From assembly GCA_002869695.1 (NCBI GenBank), contig PKUD01000078.1, forward strand, positions 1-44,939: DNA of 44,939 nt, given 5' to 3'. Position 1 is the first letter of the stretch. Each line of letters begins with the position of its first letter. This DNA is from Desulfuromonas sp. GTDB lineage: Bacteria > Desulfobacterota > Desulfuromonadia > Desulfuromonadales > Geopsychrobacteraceae. The notes under the pieces were generated by a model. The model ran no database searches, was not told where the DNA came from, and was given only the letters and a program-made list of their open reading frames with translations. Shown here piece by piece: positions 16,273-25,299 of this stretch. The position numbers were made by a program, and so were the translations under genes.

Positions 16273-16995
16273 ATGCGTCTTTTGGCTATCGGAGATGTGC
16301 ATGGGCAGTCTGAGCGGTTGGCTAAGCTGCTGGATAAGGTCTGCCCGCAACCGGACGATCAGTTGATTATGCTGGGTGATTATATCGACCGCGGCCCTGA
16401 TTCAAGGGGAGTGGTGGATAGGCTGATCAGGCTTCAGCGTGATTGGCCCGGTGCTGTTTTTCTGCGGGGCAACCATGAGCAGATGTTGCTCGACGCCCTC
16501 TACGAGCTTAATTTGATGGAGGATTGGCAATCGCTGCAGAGCTACCCGGGAACTCCGGACTGGCCGCCCGGTAGGGCAGTTATGCTGCATGGAATAAACG
16601 GGGGAGATGCTACGCTGTCAAGTTACCGTCAGGGTTCTTCCGGCGCAGAAGATCAGCTTGGCGTGAACTCACTCTACCGGGCTATTCCGCAATCGCATAT
16701 CGATTTTTTCAGAAACACCCTTCTTTTCTTCCGCTATGGACGTTTCCTGTTTGTGCATGCCGGCACCAATCCGGAAGACCCTATGGGGGCAGAGTCTGGA
16801 CCTTTCGACCTGTTGTGGAGTCGCACGTTTGTGCCCTGTTACATCGATGGCGAGAGGGTGACGGTGGTGCATGGGCACAGTCCCCGCACGTTGCCGCTGA
16901 TCACTCGAGCGGAAATCAATCTGGATACCGGTGCCGGATTTGGGCGAGAGCTGACCTGCTGCGACGTTTTTTCGGGAAAATTCTGGCAGGTCTAG
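16273..16995 (+). CDS. Calcineurin-type phosphoesterase (PrpA/PP1-like)
   Basis: This 240-residue metallophosphoesterase of the bacterial serine/threonine phosphatase or diadenosine-tetraphosphatase group shows all the metal motifs: GDVHG near the N-terminus, GDYIDRGPDSRG, GNHEQM, VHAG and VHGHSP. The frame is open to 16135, but the ATG at 16273 gives the usual start MRLLAIGDVHG and has a GGGAG site, so the upstream part was discarded. It ends in TAG, which appears to be a true stop because a hairpin follows. The substrate could be phosphoproteins or Ap4A. Confidence 0.85.
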   Translation: MRLLAIGDVHGQSERLAKLLDKVCPQPDDQLIMLGDYIDRGPDSRGVVDRLIRLQRDWPGAVFLRGNHEQMLLDALYELNLMEDWQSLQSYPGTPDWPPGRAVMLHGINGGDATLSSYRQGSSGAEDQLGVNSLYRAIPQSHIDFFRNTLLFFRYGRFLFVHAGTNPEDPMGAESGPFDLLWSRTFVPCYIDGERVTVVHGHSPRTLPLITRAEINLDTGAGFGRELTCCDVFSGKFWQV

Positions 16996-17039
16996 GCGGA
17001 GCCTTTCTGCAGGGGGAGGATTCCGGGTAAAATGAACAC

Positions 17040-17070
17040 AAGGGGCCGTCGAGTTATCGCCGGCCCCTTA
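17040..17070. terminator. Hairpin between convergent genes
   Basis: AAGGGGCCG and CGGCCCCTT can pair around an 11-13-base loop. The T-rich tail on the plus strand is poor, so it may act as a weak or bidirectional terminator between the phosphatase gene and the minus-strand DksA-like gene. Confidence 0.5.
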
Positions 17071-17124
17071 CTTTGGAAAAAGAATATCTTTCTGTCAGGG
17101 CCTCAGCCCGGGAGGGAGGTCAGC

Positions 17125-17481
17125 TCAACTGATCCGTTCCTGTCGCTCCTGCTCTGTTTTGCAGTCGATGCAGAGAGTGGTGACGGGTCGAGCTTTTAGT
17201 CGCTCGATGCCGATCTCCTCCTCACAGCTTTCGCATTCGCCAAAGTTTCCATCCTCGATCCGATCGAGAGCTTCTCGAATCTTGGCGATCAGCTTACGCT
17301 CCCGGTCTCTGATCCGCAACTCGAAGTTCCGATCCGATTCAAGGCTGGCCCGATCTGTGGGGTCGGGAAAGTTGGTTTTTTCTTCCGTCATGTCGGAGAC
17401 GGTTTTTCCCGCTTCCTGCAGCAGATCATCCATCTGCTTCTGCAGCAACTCTTTGAATTCATTCAGTTGTTTTTTATCCAT
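17125..17481 (-). CDS. DksA/TraR-family zinc-finger protein (copy 1)
   Basis: This 118-residue protein has a long N-terminal coiled coil. A DPTDRAS stretch at its tip corresponds to the DxxDxA motif through which DksA acts in the RNA polymerase secondary channel. The C-terminal four-cysteine zinc finger is CESC-x17-CIDC. The ATG at 17481 has a GAGG site. It is one of two such proteins here (the other is at 30350). Regulation of transcription with ppGpp is known for the family; whether this copy is the true DksA cannot be told. Confidence 0.88.
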   Translation of the reverse strand: MDKKQLNEFKELLQKQMDDLLQEAGKTVSDMTEEKTNFPDPTDRASLESDRNFELRIRDRERKLIAKIREALDRIEDGNFGECESCEEEIGIERLKARPVTTLCIDCKTEQERQERIS

Positions 17482-17569
17482 GATCAACCTCAAATTTCAA
17501 TGGCTGTCGTATCGGGGATACGTCCGGCTGACGAAAATCTGACAAGGGTCATAGTAACCCAAAACTGGG

Positions 17570-18091
17570 TTAAAATTCTCCCCCCAACTGTGCATACAGG
17601 ATCAATAGTAGTAGCCCCGCTGCCAACCAGGCTGAAAAAATATCACCGCTCTTGGTTGGCGGGGCTTCTGCCAGCTGACGGGTTTCAGCGCTGATAGCTG
17701 ATTGAGGAACTTTTTTCAGCAGTTCCTCGAGCAAAACAGCAAAATCAGCATAGCTGTTTGACAGGATAACAAAATCGGGTTCTGTACTGATACTTAAAAA
17801 TGCCCGTCGTCTGACCCGGACCGTGTCGACCGAAGTAATGTCGGTATAAACCAGCCGCTTGCTGCGAAACAGCTTCTGGACGATCAGAGCTTCTTCTTCC
17901 AGTTTGACGCGCCGCAGACTGCTTTCGACGAAAAGAATAGCCACCGGAACGAGTACCGTTGCGAGAATCAGAATCTTGGCGGTTGGTTGCTGCTGAATGA
18001 TGCAGAGAACCAGCAAGGTCATGCTGAGAAGCATAACCAGCCCCAAGGGAAAAAGAAATTTCTTGCGTATGCTGAACTCTCTGACGTTCAT
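17570..18091 (-). CDS. Membrane protein with PH-like domain
   Basis: This protein of about 173 residues has two N-terminal transmembrane helices (around FLFPLGLVMLLSMTLLVL and ILILATVLVPVAILFV). A cytoplasmic domain of about 90 residues with the pattern of bacterial PH-like domains follows (LEEEALIVQKLFRSKRLVYT, then ITSVDTVRV). A final hydrophobic helix (AWLAAGLLLLILYA) closes the chain. The start at 18091 is a judgement; another ATG lies four codons upstream. It sits between the DksA-like gene and radA on the same strand. The function is unknown. Confidence 0.65.
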   Translation of the reverse strand: MNVREFSIRKKFLFPLGLVMLLSMTLLVLCIIQQQPTAKILILATVLVPVAILFVESSLRRVKLEEEALIVQKLFRSKRLVYTDITSVDTVRVRRRAFLSISTEPDFVILSNSYADFAVLLEELLKKVPQSAISAETRQLAEAPPTKSGDIFSAWLAAGLLLLILYAQLGGEF

Positions 18092-18225
18092 TCTGGCCAC
18101 CATGCAAGTTGTTAAATCGGTGAATACTAGCAAATCAGAGCGATTTTGCAAATCGCAAACGACAGATGCCCTTTCCTCGCGCTAAAGATCAGCATCTTGA
18201 TGTTTTGCCGCCGCAACCCTGCGGG

Positions 18226-19581
18226 TCAGTCGAAAATAGCCTCAAGCGCCTCACTGGCATGGCGGACCCCAATGAGCTGCATCCCCTGCGGGGGCTCCAG
18301 GTTTTTCAAATTTCCTTTGGGCAGAACACAGCGATTGAAACCGAGTCGGGCAGCTTCACGGACCCTGAGCTCGGGACGGGAGACGGCCCTGACCTCTCCG
18401 GTCAGTCCGACTTCGCCAAAGATGACTGTCTGGGCTTCAATCGACCGATTCAGGTGGCTTGAGGCGAGCGCGGCGATCGCCCCCAGGTCAACGGCCGGTT
18501 CGTCCAGCCGGACTCCGCCGGCGACGTTGAGAAAGATATCCTGCCCGGCGATGGAGAATTCCACTTTTTTCTCGAGGATGGCGACCAGCAGGGCAATCCG
18601 TTTATGCTCGATGCCGATGGCGGTACGCTGGGGGGTACCGAAGGTACTGGTGGAGACCAGGGCCTGAAGCTCAACCAGGATCGGTCGACTCCCTTCCAGC
18701 GTCGGTACCACTGCACTGCCGGCACTCTTTTCCGGGCGTTCGGCCAGAAACAGCTCTGATGGGTTGCTGACTTCGGTCAGGCCCTCCTCTTTCATTTCGA
18801 AGACGCCGATTTCGTTGGTCGATCCGAAGCGGTTTTTGACGGCGCGCAGAATGCGATAGGGGTGGCCCGGATCACCTTCGAAATAGAGGACCGTATCGAC
18901 CATATGTTCCAGCATTCTCGGCCCCGCGATGGCACCGTCCTTGGTGACGTGGCCGACCAGGAAGGTGGGGAGACCATCCCCTTTGGCGAGCAACATCAGC
19001 CGGCCGGCACATTCTCGTACCTGGCTAACGCTGCCCGGAGCGGACTCCAGGTTGCTGGTGAAGATCGTCTGGATCGAGTCGATCACCAGAAAGTCCGGCT
19101 GCAATTCCTTGACCCGCTGAATAATCTGCTCCAGCGATGTTTCGGCCAGCAGATAGAGTTCCTCGGCGGAGATGCCGAGCCGCTCCCCGCGCAGCTTGAC
19201 CTGTCGAGCCGATTCCTCGGCGGTGACGTAGAGCGCCTTGCCGCGACGGGCCAACTGATCGACCGCCTGGAGAAGCAGGGTCGATTTGCCAATGCCGGGG
19301 TCGCCGCCGACCAGAACCAGCGAGCCGGAGACGACGCCGCCGCCCAGGGTGCGGTCAAGTTCGCTGATACCACATTTCAGGCGATCTTCTTCCCGGACAT
19401 CGACCTCTGTCAGCCGTTGAGGTCGGCCGGGGGCAGCCAGGCTGCGTCCTTTGGTCGCTGTCGAGACCGAAGACTCCTCGGCCAGGGTGTTCCATTGCTG
19501 GCAGTCCGGACATTTGCCGAGCCACTTCGGGCTCTGAAAGCCGCATTGCTGGCAGGTGAAAAAGGTCTTCTGTCTGGCCAA
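18226..19581 (-). CDS. radA: DNA repair protein RadA (Sms)
   Basis: This 451-residue RecA-like ATPase promotes branch migration in recombinational repair. In order it has an N-terminal zinc finger (CQQCGFQSPKWLGKCPDC), the Walker A motif GGDPGIGKST, the RadA-specific KNRFGSTNEIG motif at about residue 250, and a C-terminal Lon-protease-like domain. The start codon is TTG at 19581 (MARQKTFF). The length is standard. A very good promoter lies just upstream on the minus strand. Confidence 0.95.
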   Translation of the reverse strand: MARQKTFFTCQQCGFQSPKWLGKCPDCQQWNTLAEESSVSTATKGRSLAAPGRPQRLTEVDVREEDRLKCGISELDRTLGGGVVSGSLVLVGGDPGIGKSTLLLQAVDQLARRGKALYVTAEESARQVKLRGERLGISAEELYLLAETSLEQIIQRVKELQPDFLVIDSIQTIFTSNLESAPGSVSQVRECAGRLMLLAKGDGLPTFLVGHVTKDGAIAGPRMLEHMVDTVLYFEGDPGHPYRILRAVKNRFGSTNEIGVFEMKEEGLTEVSNPSELFLAERPEKSAGSAVVPTLEGSRPILVELQALVSTSTFGTPQRTAIGIEHKRIALLVAILEKKVEFSIAGQDIFLNVAGGVRLDEPAVDLGAIAALASSHLNRSIEAQTVIFGEVGLTGEVRAVSRPELRVREAARLGFNRCVLPKGNLKNLEPPQGMQLIGVRHASEALEAIFD

Positions 19582-19617
19582 GGGAGCCCCCTGCTGGATA
19601 GATTTGACGAAAGAGCC

Positions 19618-19646
19618 ATCCTATGCTGAAGCAGGTTCACTGTCAA
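19618..19646 (-). promoter_or_regulatory. Sigma-70 promoter of radA
   Basis: On the minus strand TTGACA (19641-19646) is followed by a 17-base spacer and TAGGAT (19618-19623). This gives a leader of about 30 bases before the TTG start of radA. On the opposite strand a perfect TATAAT (19694-19699) without a good -35 box may serve the J-domain gene. Confidence 0.6.
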
Positions 19647-19740
19647 TTGTCCGCAGGGGTGAAATCGCTCTGTTCCCGGCTGCAGGGCTGCGCTATAATC
19701 ATACCGGACAGTTGGTTCAGGATGCGCATGGAGAATCGCT

Positions 19741-20037
19741 ATGACCTACCGGGAACTCCAGGATGCTTTGGCCGAATTCGACCTACCGCAAAGGGTCACG
19801 TGGCGACAATTGAAGGAGCGTCATCGCCAGCTTGTGCGACGCCACCATCCCGATAACGACGATGGCTCCGATCCGGAGAAAATCCGGCGGATAAATGCCG
19901 CCTACAAGATTCTTCATGAGTACTGCAACGATTATCAATTCGATTTTTCCCGCCAGGAATTTATGGAGCAGTGTCCCGAAGAACGTCTGCGCGAACAGTT
20001 TTCCATGGATTCGATGTGGAGCGACGGCGGACAGTAA
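19741..20037 (+). CDS. J-domain protein (small DnaJ-like)
   Basis: This 98-residue protein consists almost entirely of a J domain (about residues 1-65), with the HPD tripeptide in RRHHPDND, the site that stimulates DnaK ATPase. Helix IV reads INAAYKILHEYC. The short C-terminal tail is acidic and Met-rich. There is no Gly/Phe or zinc-finger region, so it is a type III co-chaperone for a specific client. A GGAG site precedes the ATG. It is divergent from radA. Confidence 0.82.
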   Translation: MTYRELQDALAEFDLPQRVTWRQLKERHRQLVRRHHPDNDDGSDPEKIRRINAAYKILHEYCNDYQFDFSRQEFMEQCPEERLREQFSMDSMWSDGGQ

Positions 20038-20169
20038 TTGGTTAGAGAGAAAAAGTCTTTTCACCGGACAGTTGTTCTTCCCCCGTCAGCATGAAGCATG
20101 CTACTCTTTTAAGTTCTCAATATTGAAACCGTTTTTATATAGACGTTTGCATTAAGATAGAAGACAGCT

Positions 20170-22680
20170 ATGAAACACTTGGAAGCGCTGACCGAAGTCA
20201 GTCGCCCGTCCCGTTATCTGGGTGGAGAACTCGGCAGTATCTGTAAGGCTCCGGGAACTGTCGATCTGCGGATTGCCCTGGCGTTCCCCGACGTCTACGA
20301 AATCGGTATGAGCCATATCGGTTTTCCGATTTTGTACCATATCCTCAACCGCCTCGACTGGGTTGCGGCGGAACGTGTTTATGCCCCCTGGCCTGACATG
20401 ACCGAGTGGCTCAGGGAGCATCAGGAACCGCTCCGCTCCCTGGAATCGAACCTGCCGCTTGCTGATTTCGATATCATCGGTTTTACCCTCCAGTATGAAC
20501 TCAGCTATACCAATCTGCTCGGTATGCTAGAGCTGGCCGGGCTGCAACTGCGCCGCGAAGATCGCGACGAAGCGGCACCGCTGGTTGTGGTTGGCGGCCC
20601 CTGTGCGTTTAACCCGGAGCCTCTGGCCGATTTTTTTGACTGTGCGGTGATCGGTGACGGGGAAGAGGCGGTCGTTGAGTTGTGCCAGGCGGTCCATCAA
20701 GCAAAAAAGGAAGGCCTGTCCCGCGCCGAATTGTTGCAGCGGCTGGCAAGAATTGACGGCGTTTATGTGCCGTCACTGTTCGCCGTCGCCTATCATGACG
20801 ATGGCCGGATCAGTGCCTTATCGCCCTTGCAGGGCGATTATCCAGGCGTTCGCCGGCGTTTTCTTGCTGATCTGGATCAGGCGGAGTTTCCAACCCGACC
20901 GATCATCCCGTTTATGCAGACAGTTCACAATCGGGTTGCACTGGAGATCGCCCGCGGCTGTACCCGTGGCTGCCGTTTCTGCCAGGCCGGCTACATCTAT
21001 CGTCCGGTGCGCGAACGGACCCCGCAGCGGATCGCTGCTTTGATTGATGAGGCGCTGGAGAACTCCGGTTACGAGGAGATCTCGCTGCTGTCATTATCGA
21101 CCGGTGATTACAGTTGTATCGAGCCGCTGATGCAGGGGCTGATGGCCCGCTATGCCGAGGACCAGGTGGCAGTCTCCTTCCCCAGCCTGCGGGTCGGCTC
21201 GTTGACCCCGGAGCTGATGGAAGAGATCAAAAAGGTCCGGAAAACCGGTTTCACGCTGGCCCCCGAAGCGGGGACCGAACGCTTGCGCGCGGTGATCAAT
21301 AAGGGGATCAGTGAGGCGGACCTGCTGCAGACCACCCGTAGCGCTTATGAGCTCGGTTGGCGACTGATCAAGCTCTACTTTATGATGGGGCTGCCAACCG
21401 AGACCGAGGCGGACCTGCAGGCTCTGATTGAACTGGCGGCACAGGTCAAGCGGAGTGGCAAGGGGACCCAGGGGGGTGCCGATGTCAACGTTGCCGTTTC
21501 GACCTTCGTGCCGAAGCCGCATACTCCGTTTCAGTGGGAGGCGCAGATCGGGATTGAACAGGTCCTTCAGCAGCAGGTCCTGCTGCGCGACGGGTTAAAA
21601 AAGAAGAAACTGCGCTTCAAGTATCACGAGGCTGAACTCTCCTTTCTTGAAGGCGTATTCGCCCGTGGCGACCGGCGCCTGGGCCGGGTCCTGGAGCGGG
21701 CTGTGGCTCTCGGCTGCCGTCTCGACGGCTGGCGTGAGCATTTCAACTTTCAGCTCTGGCAGCAGGCTTTTGCTGATTGTGGAATCGATCCGTCCTGGTA
21801 TCTGCGTGAACGTCAGGAGGATGAAATTCTCCCCTGGGATCATATCGACTGCGGCCTGCCCAAGAAATTTTTCCGCGAGGAACGCCGGCGGGCACTTAGC
21901 GGAGAGGCGACTCCCGATTGTCGCGACGGCAATTGCCACAATTGTGGCGTCTGTGATTTCGAGACGTTGCGGATGCAGCTGGTTGAGGCATGTCCGCTTG
22001 AGTTCGCTGCCCCGCAACAAGTCAAGGAACCGCTTCCCGACCCGGACGACGAGGCCCGGCGCTACAAAATTCGCCTGCGGCTCAGCAAACGCGGGCGGGC
22101 GCGGATGGTCGGCCATCTTGAGTATCTGACCATGTTTCAGCGTGCGGTGCGTCGGGCCGGTCTGCCGGTGCGCTTTTCCCAGGGGTTTCACCCGACGCCG
22201 AAGGTGTCTTACCTCGAAGCGCTGCCCCTCGGGGTGGAGAGCGATGCGGAGCTGGTCGATATCGAACTTTACCAGCCGCCGAATGCCCGCGAGGTGGTCA
22301 CCGCGCTCAATCAACAGTTGCCGCAGGGGTTTGCTATTATTGAAGGGACGGTCATCGATTGGCGCAGTCCGTCTCCTTCTGCAGCGGTTGCCCGGAGTCT
22401 TTACCGGGTGCCGTTGCCGGTGCCGGTTCCTGAGAATTTGGCCCAGCGGATCAGCAGTTTTCTCGCAGCAGAAGAGATTCCGTTGGTCAAAATCAAGAAA
22501 GGCCGCGAAGTGCGTAGCGACCTGCGCCCTGACCTGGTCGATCTGCGCTTGCTGGAGGGCGAGCTGGAGCTGACCCTGACCAAGGGCAGTCCGTTGCAGA
22601 TGGCTGCTCAGGTACTCGATCTGGACGTGGAGCAGGTGCGCAAGCTCGGTGTCTGCAAAACAGCCATCGAACTCAAATAG
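20170..22680 (+). CDS. B12-binding radical SAM protein fused to DUF2344 domain
   Basis: This 836-residue protein joins two families often encoded side by side. Residues 1-600 are a TIGR03960-type protein: a B12-binding-like Rossmann region, then a radical SAM core with CTRGCRFC (about residues 263-270) and GLPTETEAD. A CxxC element (CHNCGVC) follows at about 585. The C-terminal 200 residues match the TIGR03936/DUF2344 domain (YKIRLRLSKRGRARMVGHLE, then FSQGFHPTPKVSY). It lies directly upstream of rng and rplU-rpmA, an arrangement common to many bacteria, hinting at a role in RNA or ribosome modification. The substrate is unknown. It ends in TAG. Confidence 0.88.
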   Translation: MKHLEALTEVSRPSRYLGGELGSICKAPGTVDLRIALAFPDVYEIGMSHIGFPILYHILNRLDWVAAERVYAPWPDMTEWLREHQEPLRSLESNLPLADFDIIGFTLQYELSYTNLLGMLELAGLQLRREDRDEAAPLVVVGGPCAFNPEPLADFFDCAVIGDGEEAVVELCQAVHQAKKEGLSRAELLQRLARIDGVYVPSLFAVAYHDDGRISALSPLQGDYPGVRRRFLADLDQAEFPTRPIIPFMQTVHNRVALEIARGCTRGCRFCQAGYIYRPVRERTPQRIAALIDEALENSGYEEISLLSLSTGDYSCIEPLMQGLMARYAEDQVAVSFPSLRVGSLTPELMEEIKKVRKTGFTLAPEAGTERLRAVINKGISEADLLQTTRSAYELGWRLIKLYFMMGLPTETEADLQALIELAAQVKRSGKGTQGGADVNVAVSTFVPKPHTPFQWEAQIGIEQVLQQQVLLRDGLKKKKLRFKYHEAELSFLEGVFARGDRRLGRVLERAVALGCRLDGWREHFNFQLWQQAFADCGIDPSWYLRERQEDEILPWDHIDCGLPKKFFREERRRALSGEATPDCRDGNCHNCGVCDFETLRMQLVEACPLEFAAPQQVKEPLPDPDDEARRYKIRLRLSKRGRARMVGHLEYLTMFQRAVRRAGLPVRFSQGFHPTPKVSYLEALPLGVESDAELVDIELYQPPNAREVVTALNQQLPQGFAIIEGTVIDWRSPSPSAAVARSLYRVPLPVPVPENLAQRISSFLAAEEIPLVKIKKGREVRSDLRPDLVDLRLLEGELELTLTKGSPLQMAAQVLDLDVEQVRKLGVCKTAIELK

Positions 22681-22752
22681 ATCAACACACCGCTTGCGGT
22701 GTTCACATTTTAGACGTTTATATATTTTACAGATTTGATTGGAGAATTGAGC

Positions 22753-24258
22753 ATGACCAAGGAGTTGGTAATCAATACCACCTCCCATGAGACCCGTGTT
22801 GCTTTGCTTGAAGGGGGGCACATCGCCGAGCTCTATATCGAGCGTGAGCGGGAAATGGGAATTGTCGGGAATATCTACAAGGGCCGGGTGATCCGGGTTC
22901 TGCCGGGAATGCAGGCGGCTTTTGTCGATATCGGTCTGGAGAAGGCCGGCTTTCTTTATGTCGCCGATGTGCTTGACGAGATGGAGGAAGTGGCCCGATC
23001 CATTGATGGCGACGAGGAGTCTCCGGAGCAGCAGGGGGAGAGCGAATTGCCGGTTCTTCCGCCGATCGAGGACCTGTTGAGCGAAGGGCAGGAACTTCTG
23101 GTGCAGGTGTCCAAGGAGCCGATCGGGACCAAGGGGGCGCGGATCACTTCGCACATCTCGTTGCCCGGGCGCCATCTGGTTTACATGCCGACGGTTGACC
23201 ATATCGGGATCTCCCGACGTATCGACTGCGAAGAGGAGCGGGAGCGGCTGCGTGAAATTGTTGAGTCGATCAGGCCTGCCGGCACAGGTTTTATTGTCAG
23301 GACGGTTTCCGAAGGGAAGAGCGAGGAGGATCTAAGCTCCGATATGAACTTCCTGGTCGGGCTCTGGGAGAACCTCAGTCGCGATCTTGACCAGCAGGAG
23401 GTGCCGAGTTTGATTCACTCCGATCTGGATGTGACCAGCAAAGTTCTGCGTGATATTCTCACCGAGGAGGTCAAGCGGATTGTCGTCGATTCCCGCGAGG
23501 AGTATGACAAGATCGTTCGTTTTATCCGTACCTTCATGCCGCGGCTGAATTATTCCATCGAGTTTTATGACGGGAGTGAACCGATTTTCGACTCTTTCGG
23601 TCTTGAGGTTGAAATTTCCCGTGCCCTGGGCCGCAAAGTCTGGCTCAAGAGTGGTGGCTCTATCATCATTGAGCAAACCGAGGCGTTGACCGCCGTGGAT
23701 GTTAACACCGGGCGCTATGTCGGCAAGCACAACCTGGAAGATACCATTCTTAAGACCAATCTGGAGGCGGTGAGGGAGATCGCTTTTCAGTTGCGACTGC
23801 GTAACATTGGCGGGCTGATCATTATCGATTTCATCGATATGGAGAAGGAGGCTCACCGCGAAAAGGTGCATTCGGCTCTGGAAGAGGCCCTGCGCAGCGA
23901 TAAGAATAAGACCAATATTCTCAAGATCAGTGAGCTCGGACTGGTGGAGATGACCCGTAAGCGGGTGCGAGAGAGTATCGGCCGGACGCTCTGTGAGCCC
24001 TGTCCCTACTGCGAAGGGAAAGGTTATGTCAAGGGTTCGCTGACGGTTATCTATGAAATCCTGCGCGAATTGCAGAGAGAGCTCGCGGATATGCCGGCCG
24101 GCCGGATCACCCTCTTGACCCATCCGGATGTCGCCGGGTTGCTGGTTGATGAGGAACGGGCCGGGATCGATGAGATGGAACGTCGACACGGGCGGCACAT
24201 TGCGATCAACTCTCGGCCGGGTTTTCACCTGGAGCAGTTTGAAATTGCGCTTGGCTGA
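22753..24258 (+). CDS. rng: Ribonuclease G (RNase E/G family)
   Basis: This 501-residue endoribonuclease matures 16S rRNA and degrades mRNA. ATG 22753 (MTKELVIN) is preferred, with a GGAGAA site upstream. It has an S1 domain near residues 36-130 (GNIYKGRVIRVLPGMQAAFVDIG), the catalytic DNase I-like region with AVDVNTGRYVG and LIIIDFIDM carrying the two catalytic Asp, and the zinc-link CEPCPYC. There is no long RNase E scaffold tail, so it is the RNase G type. Genes for L21 and L27 follow. Confidence 0.93.
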   Translation: MTKELVINTTSHETRVALLEGGHIAELYIEREREMGIVGNIYKGRVIRVLPGMQAAFVDIGLEKAGFLYVADVLDEMEEVARSIDGDEESPEQQGESELPVLPPIEDLLSEGQELLVQVSKEPIGTKGARITSHISLPGRHLVYMPTVDHIGISRRIDCEEERERLREIVESIRPAGTGFIVRTVSEGKSEEDLSSDMNFLVGLWENLSRDLDQQEVPSLIHSDLDVTSKVLRDILTEEVKRIVVDSREEYDKIVRFIRTFMPRLNYSIEFYDGSEPIFDSFGLEVEISRALGRKVWLKSGGSIIIEQTEALTAVDVNTGRYVGKHNLEDTILKTNLEAVREIAFQLRLRNIGGLIIIDFIDMEKEAHREKVHSALEEALRSDKNKTNILKISELGLVEMTRKRVRESIGRTLCEPCPYCEGKGYVKGSLTVIYEILRELQRELADMPAGRITLLTHPDVAGLLVDEERAGIDEMERRHGRHIAINSRPGFHLEQFEIALG

Positions 24259-24288
24259 GGACGTGCAGGGGGACGGAGCAGAATCAAG

Positions 24289-24450
24289 ATGGGTAAATGT
24301 TTAAAAGGTGAATCTGAAGTCAAAAAAAAAGACGCTAAATTCCAATGCTCAAAGTGTGGTGCGGCGGCGACAAAAAAAGATCATCTGTGCAAGGCGGAAG
24401 AGCTGAAGGACCGTAAGGCAGCGCCGAAAGAGAAAAAGAAGAAAAAATAG
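24289..24450 (+). CDS. Small Lys-rich CxxC protein
   Basis: This 53-residue basic protein contains Cys4, the pair CSKC (residues 20-23) and Cys34, separated by lysine-rich runs, and it ends in five lysines. The Cys pattern could form a small zinc knuckle, and the basic tail suggests nucleic-acid or ribosome binding. I recall similar short ORFs in Geobacter-type genomes. The A-rich coding stretch stands out from its GC-rich neighbours. It ends in TAG, 43 bases before the rplU promoter. Confidence 0.6.
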   Translation: MGKCLKGESEVKKKDAKFQCSKCGAAATKKDHLCKAEELKDRKAAPKEKKKKK

Positions 24451-24492
24451 GGTGGCGGGAAACGCCATTTGACGGCGTTAACCGCTTTTCTC

Positions 24493-24521
24493 TTGACAGC
24501 AGCTGCAGGCCAATCTATAGT
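24493..24521 (+). promoter_or_regulatory. Sigma-70 promoter of rplU-rpmA
   Basis: A perfect TTGACA (24493-24498), a 17-base spacer and TATAGT (24516-24521) lie about 60 bases before rplU. The leader is short and no autoregulatory structure was clear. Confidence 0.7.
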
Positions 24522-24583
24522 CCGCCGTTGCAGCGGAATTCGCCTGCTGTGAAGAATGAAGTCTGTAACCAAGGAGTAGAAAC

Positions 24584-24892
24584 ATGTATGCGGTGATCAA
24601 GACCGGAGGAAAACAGTACAAAGTTTCCGAAGGCGACCTGTTAAAGGTCGAGAAGGTCGAAGGCGCGGTGGGTGAAACCATCGAGCTGGACCAAGTCCTC
24701 ATGGTCGGTGGCGCAGAGGTTAAACTCGGAACACCTCTCGTACCAGGCGCCAAGGTAAAGGCGCAGATCGTTGCCCAGGAAAAAGACAAGAAAATCCTCG
24801 TCTTCAAATCCAAGCGGCGCAAAGGGTACCGTAAGAAAAACGGCCACCGCCAACCCATTACCCGACTCAAAGTCGCGGCAATCGAAGCTTAA
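24584..24892 (+). CDS. rplU: 50S ribosomal protein L21
   Basis: This 102-residue protein has the standard start [14 protein letters not shown] and the C-terminal family motif [16 protein letters not shown]. It assembles early on 23S rRNA. AAGGAG precedes the ATG. It is followed after 12 bases by rpmA, the universal pair, with its own promoter at 24493. Confidence 0.97.
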   Translation: MYAVIKTGGKQYKVSEGDLLKVEKVEGAVGETIELDQVLMVGGAEVKLGTPLVPGAKVKAQIVAQEKDKKILVFKSKRRKGYRKKNGHRQPITRLKVAAIEA

Positions 24893-24904
24893 GGAGGCTA
24901 ACTC

Positions 24905-25159
24905 ATGGCTCATAAGAAAGCTGCCGGTAGTTCCAAGAATGGCCGCGATAGCGCTGGCAAGCGTCTCGGGGTGAAACGTTTTGGTGGTCAGGAAGTGACC
25001 GCCGGTTCGATTCTGGTCCGCCAGAGGGGCACCACCTTCCACCCTGGCACCAATGTCGGCTGCGGCAAGGACTATACCCTGTTCGCATTGATCGACGGCG
25101 AGGTCAAGTTTGAGACCAAGGCTAAGGGACGTAAGCATATCAGCGTTTACGCTTCCTGA
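24905..25159 (+). CDS. rpmA: 50S ribosomal protein L27
   Basis: This 84-residue protein has the usual [16 protein letters not shown]-terminus, which reaches into the peptidyl transferase centre, and [10 protein letters not shown]. The unprocessed-leader form seen in Firmicutes is absent. AAGGAGG lies just upstream of the ATG. The gene ends before a strong terminator, so rplU-rpmA form a two-gene unit ahead of obg. Confidence 0.97.
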   Translation: MAHKKAAGSSKNGRDSAGKRLGVKRFGGQEVTAGSILVRQRGTTFHPGTNVGCGKDYTLFALIDGEVKFETKAKGRKHISVYAS

Positions 25160-25182
25160 GGCGTTTCGTTGGAAACAGCTTG

Positions 25183-25219
25183 AAAAAACCCGGTTCGCCA
25201 GTGCGTACCGGGTTTTTTC
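25183..25219 (+). terminator. Rho-independent terminator after rpmA
   Basis: AAAAAACCCGGT and ACCGGGTTTTTT form a 12-base-pair stem around a 12-base loop, with U-rich and A-rich flanks that suit both directions. Confidence 0.88.
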
Positions 25220-25299
25220 TGTTTAGCTCGGGATCGGCGGGATATACCACAACGCCAATCCCGAAGGTTGTCACCAAGGGGTGATGACGGGAGTAATGA

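Noticed and set aside
20133-22735. Shared AGACGTTT sequence upstream of the radical SAM gene and of rng
   Set aside because: Eight bases in AT-rich leaders can match by chance, and no symmetric operator was found.
21595-23202. Long open frame (535 codons) on the minus strand
   Set aside because: It lies opposite the radical SAM gene and rng, has no domain pattern, and results from the codon structure of those genes.
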